A DNA stretch of 64,000 nucleotides from Nephromyces sp. MM_2019 (taxonomy: Eukaryota; Apicomplexa; Aconoidasida; Nephromycida). This document shows positions 1 to 12,607 of the stretch, piece after piece (within the stretch, counting starts at the first letter, position 1; every line of letters starts with the position of its first letter). The notes under the pieces were generated by a model that did no database searches, was not told the origin of the DNA, and saw only the letters and a program-made list of their open reading frames with translations. The DNA lies in contig JADHZB010000712.1 in the NCBI GenBank assembly GCA_015657535.1, positions 1-64,000 on the forward strand. The letters are read 5' to 3'. The position numbers were made by a program, and so were the translations under genes.

Positions 1-197
1 ACACACACACATTCACAAAACATATACAATCATAAGCTATAAACACACCTTCACACAATACACACATAAAAAACTACACACACACAATGAACTTGTTATG
101 ATAAAACTAAAGAACGCAAAGAACTAGCATAAAATCAGCCTTATGAGGCTACGTGTGTCTGTTTTTTGCCTGCGAAGCATTCAGTGTGTGCACACAC

Positions 198-825
198 CTG
201 CAGATAGAGATTGAGCAGGGCCACCGCCAGCAGAAGAAGAATCAACTGTCTAGAGTGCAGTGATAAACCATATGTTGCAGTAGAAAAATGTTCGGCCTCA
301 ACGTAAAGTTGATCTAATAGCTCCCTAAAAGTGGGAAACTCACTCTCATCCTCGTGCAAAGGCGCTGCAAGAAAAAACATCACAAAGAAGGAATTTCAAA
401 CATCACACACACAAGAGAGAAATGCGCGAAAGTTGTCCAAGAGGCAGAGAGAGAGAGACAAGAAAAACATCTGTGTGTGTGAAGAGGCTAGCATACAGCA
501 TGATAGAGGGGGGATTGGCGGGTGTGTGGAACGATTCACATAGTGGATGAAAGGCTGCTGGTGCTCTGGCTTGTAACTAAAGTTTGCTTAAACACGTGTC
601 GTGTGTGTGTTACTCCACTTTGGGTATGCGCTAAGGCCTAACTATACGCTTAGAGCGTGCAGGTGCTGAGGGTGCTTCGAGTGTGTGTGTGTGTGTGTGC
701 CTGGGTTGTCTTATTGAGTGTGCATATGTGCTTGGGTTTGCCCTATTATTGAAATAACTGTGCTTCCATGTGGGTATCCTTTACTGTTTGGGGGTGTGGG
801 TGGGTTTCGACCTGCTCAACGTGTG

Positions 826-860
<35 letters not shown>

Positions 861-919
861 GCGTGTGTGTGTGTGTGTGTGCGTGTGTGTGCGTGTGTGC
901 GTGTGTGCGTGTGTGTGTG

Positions 920-966
<47 letters not shown>

Positions 967-971
967 GTGTG

Positions 972-1003
<32 letters not shown>

Positions 1004-3539
1004 CGTGTGCGTGTGTGTGTGTGCATCCACTTGCTCTATTATTAAAGTGTGGATGTGCACATATGATTATCTTCAAGCTTCTCTTCGACATTGTAACACA
1101 TCTACACCCCACTTCCTATGTATGCACTGCTACAACATTTCCTAAAATGTACGAAGAATACGCACGGCTAGCCTTCGCTACTTTAGATAGCTCGTGGGTG
1201 TGTGTGTAAGTTTTTACACTACTTTATAGGAATCATATGAAATTTCATTTCCTAACAAATTCATTTTTTACTGGAGAAGTCAGGTGCAGTCATCTTTGGC
1301 ATAATCTCCAAGCAGCGACATGGAGACTCAACAATTCAAGCACAGATACTCAGACAAGAGCATACATCCACGCTCACTCGCACATACGTATACACGCACA
1401 TACACAGCAACACGCACACATAGACTGAAAAACTCGCACACGCATACTGATTCGCACTCACACAATCGCACACTTACATACAATAAAGTTGCTCTTTCTG
1501 AAAACCACGAAATATTCACACACACACACAAAAAGCGAAGCCAGGAAAGTATTTCAAATGAGCATGATTAGCATGCAGTGTACCTACAGAGCAATGAGGG
1601 AAGGGAATTTTCCCCAAAACTTTAGTAATGCACACACACGTTTATAGAGATGCATACAAACATATGCATAAATGTGCACACACACACACGTACACAGAAA
1701 TGCACAAACAAGCGTATAGATATGCTCGCAAACATACAACCAAAAATACATGTATACATGCGCATACACAACTGGCTTGTCATACAAGCATATACAAACA
1801 TGTGCATAGACGTGCATAAACACACATACTGTTATATAGACACTCAAATAAACACAAGAGTATAGAGATAAAAAAACACACAAGCATACACGTACACAGA
1901 CATGCACACACATATCTAGACATGCATACGCAAACAAGCAAAGATGTGTACACACGAAAAAAGTGTATAGCCATCCAAGCACACACCATAAATAAGTGTA
2001 TAGATACGCACATACACATACAAACAAGCAGACACACACACACACACACACACAAGTTTATAGAGATTTATACATACATAGACACAAAGGTAAGCAAGGC
2101 AAACTTACGATGCTTCTCTAGAGAATTAAAACAGAGGCCAATATCACAGATGTGTACCAGCACTCCAAGGTTATCGCCAGAACAAATGCGCTCGAAGATT
2201 TTCCTAACAATCTCAGCTGCAGTAATAAAATTTTGTACAGAAATTTTCTTGTTTCCACACATAGAAACAAAAATATGAAAATAGCAAGCCTTCACATCAT
2301 GATAATCTGAGTGTACGTACACCCCAAACAGGGTATTGAATTTATATTATGAATTTGTGTGCACCAATAAGTTTAGCTTGAGCTTAACTCTTTTTGTATT
2401 GCTTGAAAACATTGAGAAGAAGATAGATAATGAGAGATGGAGGGAGTGACGACGAGAGATGGAGCGAGAAACCCCAAGAGATGAAAGCAGAGATGATAAG
2501 CGATGCAGGAAAAGACCACAAGAGAAAACGAGAGATGCTGGAAGACACAGCAAGAGATTGACTTAGAGATAGCCAGATATGACGAGATTTGAAGAGACAC
2601 AACAGCAGAAGAGATTAATGCAGATAAAGAACTGGAGATAAACAAGTCTCGATGGCATCATTGCATGACTTGATTCATAGGCTAGGCACACCTAAAGAGT
2701 CTGCACCAAAAAACTCCCTAAGAAAGAGAAAAAAAACTCCCATAGTCTCAGAAGTAACATACTGGTGAAAATAGTTTTAATGTCTGCCATTAAGTTGTGC
2801 AGGGATCACAATTGCCTCCTAATCAGTAAGCTATTTCCATGCTTCTGATAGCACATCCTCTTGAGTTTAAGCGATAATATGTAAAGATATAATATCCTAA
2901 CCAAATTCCTCAGATTGCATACCTGCTGAGCTGTCTTACCGTGTAGCATAAAGTTTATCGTATCGGCCAGGGCTAAACACACATCACTGCTAGCTGTGCA
3001 CTAGTTGTGTAGTCAAAGGCCTGGTATTTTGCGCTACGCAACACTAGTGTGCATGTGAAGAAAAAAACCCAAATTTCAGAGGAAGAAAAGTATCATCAGC
3101 AACCTGCTTTTACTGTGAAACCAGTGAAAGGATCGAGCTACACAACTCCCCCTACATATACCCCACAAAATGCAAAAAACGGAAACACTAATACTGCTAT
3201 TCTTGATTAAAAAAACCTTCTTTCTCAGGGAGTTTATGCATTCTCCACGCATTCTCAAAATAAAATTAGTACTTAGTATTCTATTTTTGAACACCAAAGT
3301 AAAAACTCTTCAGTGAGCGGTTCAAACTGAGCTCGTTATTATGCTAAAGCTTTATTCAGTAACGTACTCTTCATTTTGTTCAACACTCCACCCATATATA
3401 TACTAAAGACTGCCTGAATACCGCCGAAAAATCATATCAAATAGTGTAACTCCCAGTTAATCGGAGATTCTCACCTTCTTCTTTAGAAAATTTGTTCGTC
3501 AGAAAGAGGACACGCTCGTTAGCATACCTCAAGTCCTGA
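198..3539 (-). CDS. Unidentified helical protein, partial, runs off left edge
   Basis: Three minus-strand exons join in one open frame: 3475-3539 (or from 3535), 2109-2216 and 198-364. Junctions are strong: exon 2 is bounded by an ATTACTGCAG acceptor and a GTAAGT donor, and exon 3 by a TTCTTGCAG acceptor and CAG/GTGTGT donor. Phases agree (1, 1, 0). The joined peptide reads like helical repeat protein, with segments such as AEIVRKIFERICSGDNLG and FPTFRELLDQLYVEAEHF, followed by a leucine-rich stretch (LILLLLAVALLNLYLQ). That stretch could be a buried helix or a membrane segment. I do not recognise the family. The 5' part lies somewhere above 3.5 kb and the 3' part lies outside the window. Introns contain long TG/CA tracts. 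I am fairly sure these are real exons but have no functional call. Confidence 0.6.
682..1023. repeat. (TG)n microsatellite tracts with TGCG variants
   Basis: A short TG run occurs at about 682-698. A nearly continuous TG tract fills 821-1023, interrupted by regularly scattered GC dinucleotides (gtgcgtgtgt). It lies in the intron between the exons at 2109-2216 and 198-364. All long open frames here (VCVCVC or THTHTH) are artefacts of the repeat. Alternating TG/CG could adopt left-handed DNA, which is an inference only. Confidence 0.95.
1330..2062. repeat. Degenerate CA-rich (ACACAT/CATACA) stretch
   Basis: Irregular CA-rich sequence with motifs such as cacatacacata and gcatacaaacat, ending in a pure (CA)n run at about 2034-2053. 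On the sense strand of the surrounding minus-strand gene it is a TG-rich intron segment. It has no fixed period, so it looks like decayed microsatellite rather than a satellite array. Confidence 0.85.
2404..2645. repeat. Purine-rich GAGAT-type degenerate repeat in intron
   Basis: The plus strand is strongly purine-rich and repeats gagagatgg, agagatg and agagatt at irregular 15-35 bp spacing. On the minus (sense) strand this is a pyrimidine-rich CTCTC/ATCTCT segment lying between two exons of the left-edge gene. The serine/leucine-rich open frames over it are products of composition. Confidence 0.6.
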
Positions 3540-3574
3540 CTAAAAAGCAGACATTCTAGCCTATAGAGGTCTTC

Positions 3575-4121
3575 ATGAGACCCCATTATGGAATAACGCC
3601 TACAAAATACCCTTTTTATGATGAAGATGAGAATTTATACAAATTAAATACTCCCAATATAGATGATATCTTCAAAAAGATTTCACGACGGCTAGCTAAC
3701 CCGTACTATCAGCTTAAGCCCTTCTTTTTTGATATGAAACTTCTAAAAGTCTTCAAAAGCTTGAAGATTCAAATAATGTTTCTACGCCAAGCTTGTGTGT
3801 GAGGAGGAAAAGCTAAAAGCTAAGCTGGTCATGATAAATACAAGGTTAAAGCAGAAACTAAGAGTATCCTACAGTTTTCAGCTTCAAAGCAGGTATCATT
3901 AGCTTGATTTCAGTGCATATAAGGAGAACTTCAGGATGTTTCTAGTCCTCACAGATAATACACCTCAAGAAAAGGAAGATAATTTGTGTGCGCGTTTGTG
4001 TGTGTGTACTGTGTGTGTATATGTAGTGTGTGTGTGCGTAAGGGAGTGTGTGTGTGTTTGTCCGCTAGTGTGTCTGCGTGTTTGTGCGCTAATGTGTGTG
4101 TGTGCGTATCCTTGCCATTGA
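3575..4121 (+). other. Plus-strand reading frames of uncertain status
   Basis: A plus-strand open frame at 3575-3802 has a non-repetitive, charged composition (for example YPFYDEDENLYKLNTPNIDD) that could be coding, but no clear splice partner was found. It overlaps nothing else. A second frame, 3936-4121, is mostly a TGTGTG tract (3986-4112) and is not convincing. Neither should be used as a gene without transcript support. Confidence 0.2.
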
Positions 4122-5879
4122 CAGCTGAACTAAGGCAAATAAACGTATAGGGTGTTTGATGATTCCCTTTAGGCAGAAATAATGCAACACACTATGGTAT
4201 TAGGGGGAGCCTGAAGTACTCGATTAGAAAGCTTATAGGAATGATACCCGTGAATGCTTTCAAAAGTTTATGGGGGCTACTGTAGCATCGCATCTTCAAA
4301 AAATTCAAAGTTTTACAGAGCTTTGATGGTGATCACCAGTGCAATGTAGGCGAGGCTTAGGAGATGGAGGAAGCTAGGATCATAATAACTGCTTGGTATA
4401 CAAACGTTCTATACAGCTTAGATGAAGGAAACTAGGCTCATAATAACTGCTTGGTTTGCTGCTCCTCACTACAGGCTTCTGGTAACGCGAAAAAAAGCAC
4501 TAGCAACTTACGCTGCTTACGAAAATGTACCACCTGAGCTTTGGGCATGAAATTTTAGGTTAAAATTTTGTATTTTTTGTCACAGTAGCAATTAAGAGAA
4601 TTACTAATGGGATAATTAGGTTTTTTTCTTATGTACACTGCCCTTTGCTTATATAACTTTTATTTTGTTCTGGTGCAAGGGAAGGTTTAAGGCTATTCAG
4701 TACTCTTTGTTCTTTTTCCTTCTATTATGAGTTTACCACGCAGCTTCGAGTACACATAAGCAAGCACCAATAAATATGGAGCATAAGGAATTATCAAGCT
4801 AGCTACACTTCATGTTGTCGCAAAATCTCTTTGGTTCTTTGGCAGCTGCTATTGCATACGCCAATTAAAAGAGAAATTCGCCCAAAATAAGCTACCAGCA
4901 GAGCAAAAAAGTTCACACTAAGATGAACTTAAAGTTTGAGGCATGTAAAAACACACATTTCAAGCCTAGAAACAATACTAAGTGAAAGTATCTCAGCAGT
5001 TCCTTCGTAACTGCACTAGAAACATTTTTAAGGAAAAATCTTTTACGAGGTCCGGCGCAAGGCGTAATTCAAAAATAATTTCTTTAATTTTTTAAAGTAA
5101 TAAAGTGCGTACATATCACCTGAATATAAAGCAATAAGACTTTCATAATATTGGTGTTCAATAGGTTTAAACTAACAAAGAGCTGCAGGTTAGACTAGTG
5201 GCTGTCAATAGCCGCAAAATTACCTTCTGAATTATGATTATTGAAGAGAAGCATAGTAGATGTAACTTTTCCGCTCTAAAGTCACTAAATCAAAGTATAA
5301 TATGTTGCTATTTCAATTAGTAACGACTCTGTAGTGACTCGCGTTTACTAAAATATCATTCTAGCTCAGTATTTATATATTTGCATTTTAAGGGGTCTGT
5401 TGGCGATTTAGTATATTTCCACTCGTTTCGAGATGCTTTTTTGAGGATTATGTTGGTGTTTTGGATGTTTTCCCGCTCGTTCATTGGCAGCTATGCTAGA
5501 TTCGGTCTGTGGAACGCAGGGAGAAAATATCATCTTGCTTTGCTGTAGTCTACGATTAGAGGCTGCATATCCTTTTCAGGCACACCTTTAGATGTCATGC
5601 AGGCGAAAATGTATCTCAATATATCAAGATATTTATCAAGAAATTACAAACACTTTTCAAAGTGTTTACGGGTAATTCGCCGATTACGAAATATAATTTT
5701 TTACTAACAAGCTTATCGGTTTCATGGTGTACAAAAATGAGGTAGCTTAACTCAGGGTTGATGTGATTCCACTTATTCTGTTAGTGCGTTAGTGCTAAAT
5801 TTTGCTGGAAAAGATGATGACAATAGGCATAACAGTAAGTATTTCTCATATAAAGAGCTGGTGCGACTTGGCACTGCAG
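4122..5879. other. AT-rich region, no gene seen
   Basis: No open frame longer than about 60 codons with splice-site support was found on either strand. The sequence is AT-rich with A/T homopolymers and looks like intergenic or intronic DNA. Confidence 0.5.
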
Positions 5880-6501
5880 CATCATTTTTATATGCTGTTT
5901 TATGAGTATTCCAATTTTTTTTTCTTGGCACCAATCATGGATTTCCATGTTATCACGCCTGCTGATCTTATACTTTTTCACAGGAATGTTTTTCATTAGC
6001 ACTATTTCACTGCTGTGCCAGGTGTCAGTGCAGTTTGAATTCTTATTTTTGCGTGAAAAATACATTGTTTTCTACCTTTTATGTATCTGGGCTCAATTTC
6101 TAACTTATACTATACCTAGTGAGGTGAAATTGTGAGTTGCACGTCTTGCTGACTCTATCCTACACTGAAATCGAAGTTAGATGAATCATCTCCTATTCTT
6201 TTTAGCTTCAATCGCTCTACGTAATTTTTTACTAGGGTCTAACATGGTATTTCATATGCGCAACAAGATACCTTCATATCGACTTGCTAGGAACATTCTT
6301 TTTTGTAAGTCACGGAGATCTAATGCTCGTATCTATTACAAAAACAAATTTTTATTAGATAAAAAACTGGAGGTACTCACAAAAATTTTTCTGCTGAGTT
6401 GTGACCCCATAACTCAACTTTTAATCGAGTGCATTACTCATTGCAAGCAAGGATATAAGAAGCTCGCGACCCTCGCTGGGTTTAGCGATGGTGACTTATA
6501 G
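5880..6501 (+). CDS. Possible plus-strand exons, membrane-like then basic
   Basis: Two candidate plus-strand exons are visible. The first, 5880-6123, follows a GCACTGCAG acceptor and encodes mostly hydrophobic sequence (FFISTISLLCQVSVQFEFLF). It ends at a weak GAG/GTGAAA donor. The second, 6236-6501, follows TTTTTTACTAG. It encodes a basic, helical segment ending ATLAGFSDGDL at a TAG stop. Their phases do not match each other directly, so at least one boundary or an intermediate exon is wrong. If real, this gene converges on the 3' end of the SPO11-like gene. I do not recognise the family. Confidence 0.3.
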
Positions 6502-7462
6502 AATACAGGACACTATATCCAGAAAAATTATCCCAAGAAGCCGTGGCGGTACAGAGAACCAATTCTAACTTCAGTTCATATGCTGGTTTACCCACGACCT
6601 TAAACGGAGGATTCACGCCACGAAGCTTTATGTTACTGCCATACTATGGCGAAGGAACAATTGGTGCTACACGATTATTGTGCTCTCTCTAAAAAAAGCT
6701 TACCAAACTGCTTGGTAGCTGAATTGCCTGCTTCCTATTTCTATCAACTTTACTACCATCATGTACCACAGTCCATGAGCATGGTTAAAAGATCTAATTG
6801 GGCAACGATATCGTTCTGATAGAAACAGTAACTCAGTCGTTGATAATCGAGTAGTGAAAAATGGAATTTATCCTCGCCTTTTTGCTTGGCAATTGGGCTA
6901 GCTGGTCTTTGAAAATTCAACATTTCAAAATCATAACAATTGAAAAGGTATCAGTTTGTGCGATCTATACACCATAGGTTGCGGCTTGCTAAGTTTTATA
7001 CAACTCCTGTGATCTAAGGGTGTCAGTGCCGCGAGCACGTACAGTTGCGTATAAAGTTGAAGGCATATGGCTCGTGAAATTTTTTCTGAGTTTATTAAGA
7101 TTTTTATGCAAAACTTCTAAAGATGCTTACACTATGAAAATCTTAGATAAAATCCTGGTTTAGCTATGCAAATATATATTGGCCGTTGCTTCAGCTCTAC
7201 GAATGGCTTGAAAGTATCTTATTTTATTAAACATGTCTGGAAACGTGGATTTTTTTTTGAATTGATGAACCATCTTATATTGCAATTTTGCGTGTCTTTC
7301 GATTGGTTGAAGCCGCTTCATTAAGTAAATTTGGTAGAAAACCACCCCTTAGTATCTGTTAAAAATTTATTTCCAGCTAGGAAATCTCACATGACCACAA
7401 AGGAATCCCGGAAAACAGCTCTTTTAAACTTTGGTTTTTGCAGCCCTGGCCGACGTATAATT

Positions 7463-10400
7463 TCAGCTTAAAGACACTCGGCTAGAAGATATGCAATCAA
7501 GGATATGTTTCTCCAAATTAACTAATGAATCTGCTTCATACTTCAGGCCTGACTTCTTCATGAGCCTTATCACATTCCTGTAAGTTAGAAAAAAAAGTTA
7601 TTATGCGGAATGATATTTTCAAAAACTCGATTTAAAGCGTGAAATTTCGTGGAACGAGGATAAAACACATATAATTTTTAGCAATGCTAGCTACGGTGAA
7701 TATTTTTCATTCATAGGTGCAGCATGAAGGGCTTAACAGTTTCGACGTCGCAGAACTTACAAACTCTACAGTACTTAAAAACGTAGCTTAAAGAAAAGCG
7801 TCAACTTTTTTGAAACAGAATTTAAGTGCTTTGTAGACTTTCAGTATCACAAAGTTGCGTTCTAAGGAGGAAAAAAATTATGACGCTAGTGTAGGATGCC
7901 TCTTTTTTAAAATTTCTGCGAGCTTTATTTTGCTATTTTTAAAGCTGCTATTAGTGCAATAGCGTTACAAGACAAACTATAATATTTTTAAATATTGATA
8001 AATGTATAATTAAAAAAAAGCAGCTTTCTTTAAATGAGAATAAATTCAGTTATTTTCTACGAGGGTCAACATATGTTTTGAGAAATTGATTTTGAAACAA
8101 CATAAGAAAAAAAAAATCTTAAACGTGCTCTACTTACCCCCAAGACTTGTCTACAGACTTAAATCTCAAACCTACGCCGCTTCCAGTTAGCTTTTGCGTC
8201 ATGCTAAAGATAAAAAATTATTTCATATTTATGGAATGTTATTCCCTAAGAATCTCACGAGGAAAGCAGCTTCAAATCCTTCGAAGTAAGGCTTCTTAGA
8301 TCGTCCAAGCTAACCAAATCTCCATTATGAACCGCCTTTTCGCATACGGGAAATTCAATCAGTCTCATAATTCTCACACTGTTATCAGGCTGGTCTAGTT
8401 TATTGAAATCACAAAGCCATTAACTATATTTTTTAGCAATCAAGCAAAATCTTTCACTTACAATAAGCTCCTTTTAAGCTTGGTAAAGCGTAAGTTAATC
8501 CTATGTTTATCCCTGCATTTTCAATTATCAAACATTGGAAAAACAAAAAGATGCAGAATTTTTATTGCAAGGTCAACTATTAAAAAATCTTTATTAATTC
8601 AAAAATATAGGATTTTTTGTTATTACCATGGGGGTCGTAATCACTAAGATAAAAAATTGCATCGTCTTTTTTCCACTCCTCATGAAGCTTCTTCAAGAAA
8701 GCTCTGCTTGGGAGATCTGCAGCAAAGGTAGTTGTCATAACTTTGACAGCATGTTCATTCTAATATTATAAAGCGTATGAAAAAAAAGTAGCTGAATTAG
8801 TAGCATTACTATGAAACATTAAGAATTTGCATTAATTCCACTATTGGCACTTTGTGCTGTGCACTATTTCCAAAAAAATTTGCAAAAACACGCTAAACAT
8901 CAGGAATTTGGATTATTTTTATTCATTAATTCTTTTTAATGGCAGTATTAAAGGCTAAGAAGAGCAAAAGCTACTAATAAAATGAGGGTTTTTTGACTAA
9001 ATAACTTTACAGTTACTAAAAGAAGCTTTTGTTTAGAGAAAGCTTCATCTGCTAACAAGATTTACCTGGGTAGCCTCTAGACGTAAGGATAATACAAGGG
9101 CCACACCTAATTTTTCCAGGATACACGCGATATAAAGTGTGAACACATGAAAAATTAGTGCAAATATTTATACCTTTCAATGAAGTTTGAGTCTAGGAGA
9201 CGATTGAATAACGTCTCCTTTTCTACCACCTAGATAAAAAAAAATTGATAGGAGGTATTATTTTATGTCAACCGTAATAATTTGATTTTAAGCACTGTTA
9301 TATTTACCAAAATGAACTTCGTTTTGGGATCCAGAATAAGCTCATTGACTTCGAAGGCGGGAATTGCATGACCACGTTTCTGTGACACAAGGCAAATCAG
9401 GATATATCTAAAAAAGTTGTTTCTCTTGAAAAATTTTCATGGAAAATCGAACCTTCGTTTCGCAAGCAATTGTTTTCGCGTGCGTACTTGCTTAGTATTA
9501 AGATGTCATGCCAAATATAAGATCATAATAATAACTGCAGTTCAATCAAAATGAATGATCTATACAGTCAAAAAATTGATGTGCAGGGGCCCTATTTTGT
9601 TGAGCGCAATAAATTCAGTGCACAACATGCAAAACTCAAATATGTAGTCACAAAAAAGTATGGGTCAATCAGCTCGTATTTTTTGTTAGCAGTTTTCAGG
9701 CTTCTGCAATGGTGCTATATAGCGCAATCTTTGCACACTAGAAAATTTCCTGCTATATATATATTTGCCACCCCTACTTAGCAGCCACTCTCAAACTTTC
9801 TAAATAAATGTAAAATATTTCCTCTTCAGTGATAGAATATTGTTATGCTTTAGTACATTGAACTCATTGCTCTTCATGAAGTGAAGCACTTATTCTAGCT
9901 TATAAGCTGCGGTGGTAAACGTCAGTGACGCCCATTTCATATTAATTGCTTAGGGCAGAGAATGCAATACACTGAAAAAGAAAGCACTAGAGGCTGGAAG
10001 CAAGGTGTTTTGCGTTCATATAAAAATGTGATTATACTGGTAAAAAGCATGCAGTTCACGATTTACCTACGTTGGCTCACCTCAAAGTAATTCATGCAGT
10101 CAATCCATTCCTTAGAGTCGCCTATATAAGAAAATACAGCAGCGTATTTCTGTCCATTTTTTAGAATATATACAGCCAAGCATGAAGCATAAACCAGACT
10201 GGTCATGGTCTAAAGGCCATGAATTCAGAAAATCTCACTCGATTGGTTGAAAAGATGGCTTGTTTGTTTCATGTGTGCGTAGATTAAATTCTACTCAGGA
10301 TGACCAGGCTTACATGTATTTTTAAAAGGTAGTGCCTATTGGTATTATTTTAGTGTCTGCCGTTATTAAAGTACTAGGGTTATGACTCCAACCATACCAC

Positions 10401-11216
10401 AAAAAAAAATTACGATAGAATCTACTTCTGATTCAACGTGTACTTAAATAATATATTTATTAGTACAAAGAACATATTTCTGTGGGAAGCCCACAGTGCT
10501 TCCACTTAGACACACTAGAAGCACTCTGGTATGTCAAGGTACGCACACGCGCAAATTTCAGGCAACATATTAGTACATACGCAATTACAAAGCGCACTTG
10601 GGCCGTTTTTCTCTAAAATTTATGCCTTGTCGCCATACACAGTGCTTACTTAACCATGCTGAGATTTAAGGGCATAAGATAAGTTCTTCAAATTTCAATT
10701 TTTCTAACCTGTTCCTTCTGCGAACTGAAGACTTCCACGAATTAGCCCTTTTGCGGAGGTAAAGATACGGAGGCTTTCTCGAGTACATTGGAAAGCATGT
10801 GTCAGCTTGGCTATACAGCCGTTTGATTCCGCTTGGTTTTTAAAGACATCCACATTCGAGTAGTATACTTGCCGCAGCGAACTTATGGAACCCTCGCCAT
10901 GTAGTAATTCGTGTATAAGGTTAAGGCAGCAAAAATATTGGGACGATTTGCGAATACTCACAGTACTATCTAGAAGAGCCCTTTTCATTTGTTTACTTTT
11001 TGTAGTTATTTTTATTTTTTTTTCGCTTTTCCCAGGCTTACTAAAAAACTTGTTAAAACAGCTAAGCTTCCGCCTCCCTGAAAGTATGGCGCGTATAATC
11101 GCGCAGACTACCTTCTCTACAATTGGTACGGCAGAAGAAGTCTCTGCTCCCCCTGGTATTCCCTCAAGTCTTGAATGATCCCTTCCGCATGTTATTTTTT
11201 CCTCCACTGATTCCAT
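7463..11216 (-). CDS. SPO11: SPO11-like meiotic topoisomerase (TopoVIA family), complete
   Basis: Ten exons with fully consistent phases: 10709-11216, 10081-10121, 9308-9379, 9174-9229, 9066-9106, 8627-8740, 8462-8512, 8259-8394, 8138-8203 and 7463-7577. They total 1,200 nt, or 399 residues, close to the usual SPO11 size. Known role of the family: a covalent protein-DNA break that starts meiotic recombination. Seen here: the 5Y-CAP region with the catalytic tyrosine pair Y118-Y119 (SSLRQVYYSN), then TSAKGLIRGSL. The Toprim core follows: VVEKE with E210, SRGYP, and SDYDPHG with D273/D275. The C-terminus KYEADSL resembles the family KAEIQAL helix. The aspartate usually found two residues before the YY pair is Q116 here. 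A 72-nt in-frame segment in exon 1 (starting GTAAGC, ending CTTCTAG, near residues 59-83) may be a retained intron. The start is the first in-frame ATG. Confidence 0.93.
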
Positions 11217-11520
11217 TATTGGTGACTTTATTGCCCCGCTCAAGGGCAGGCATTTGAGAAATTAGACTTCAGAACCAAAATAAATTCGTTCACATACAGT
11301 TTGCCGCAGGTACTAGTGAAAACCAGTTTAAAAAAAGTCAAGGATTACGAAGGTTACTCGGGCAACAGCCATGTCGTAATTTTTTGAGTAGTTGCAGGGA
11401 CCTTTATCCACCTCCGCCACCTAACCGATGAGGAGATGATACAAATGGATTCAGCACACAAGATAGTAACTTGCTCCCCAGCCTGGTTCCTTGCTCTTTA
11501 ATATATTTCTTTCGTAGAAA

Positions 11521-11800
11521 GATGAAAGTGGAAAAACCAACCTACGTTTTAAACTTTAGCTATCATCAAGACGGCAAAAAAGGGCATTGCTTTATCACTG
11601 AAATCTATACGAGCATAGAGAATTCTTTGAATTTGCTGTCAGCTTTCCAACCATCTAATTTGAATCATAATTTCGATATCTCTACACAATTATACCGGAG
11701 TCAAAAGGTGGCATCAGACAAAATAATCTGGGGGGAACAATGCTATTACTTTATAGCACACCTCACTTCCAAAAATTATACGCCTAATGAAAAGGTATGA
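11521..11800 (+). CDS. Small plus-strand frame or first exon, unknown
   Basis: An ATG opens at 11521, four bases after a strong acceptor-like TATTTCTTTCGTAG. A 92-codon frame runs to TGA at 11798-11800. A donor (GAAAAG/GTATGA) lies just before the stop, so this could instead be one exon of a spliced gene. A phase-compatible short exon may start near 12151. The sequence is non-repetitive (for example HCFITEIYTSIENSLNLLSA and CYYFIAHLTSKNYTPNEK) and looks coding. It lies head-to-head with the SPO11-like gene, about 300 bp away. A longer model would run antisense into the RPA14-like gene. Family not recognised. Confidence 0.4.
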
Positions 11801-12607
11801 ATGCTCAAGCGGTGTCTATACACTAGAGAGCGTCATCATGCGATAAGTTCCAATTTTTCGTCTGAATTCATTAAGGTCCCAGTGTAACTACATGGCTAAT
11901 TGAGCACTGCGTGCTTCCAGCACAGCTTGCAAACGGTGCAGCAAAACGGCCCGAAAACTGATGGCAAATAAGTCAGTGGCTCGCATACCGCAAAATGCGC
12001 AAATATGCGCTTGGCAAGCTTTACAACTAAAGGCTTCTAGCTGTTCAGTATGGCTCCGCGAAGCATTGCATTTCAGGAATATTTAGGAGTGACATGAATT
12101 AGCGTGCGAAAGCTAGTCTCATTTCTAAACTTCCTTTCAAATGTTTTTAGAGCTCATGTGAAGATCATTACGCTAGGCGCAGTAACATAATATACACTAT
12201 TTGATAGAACCACATGGTATACAAAGCTTTTGACAGTCCAAATATTTGCAGAGGTCATACAAAAAACGATGTTTTCAGAGAAATATCAACACTAAAATTA
12301 AAACTCTCAGTACCACCTTATCTTGTGGAATATAAACAGCACCAGAGCAACCGTTCTTGCAAGTCTCAAGTAGGGTAATTCATCGCTTATCGCTTGAAAA
12401 TAAGTGATTCGTGCATTTTCATTAATCCCATCTTTCGGTAAACTAAAAATATATACAAAATCATGAGTAATATTTCCGTACCTACTAATATAAATGAACA
12501 GAGAAATTAGGGATAATAGTGTGATTAAGTTTAATCATTCTTCAGTCGTGTAGCCTTCCGAAGAAATTCCTAATATCATCGGAGCATTAAGGGAGCGCGA
12601 GCGCTAC

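Noticed and set aside
718..1209. Long Val-Cys or Thr-His reading frames over 0.7-1.2 kb
   Set aside because: They are translations of a (TG)n microsatellite in both strands and several frames.
1584..2278. His/Thr- or Cys/Val-rich frames at 1.6-2.3 kb
   Set aside because: These arise from degenerate CA-rich sequence in an intron. Only the short exon at 2109-2216 has splice-site support.
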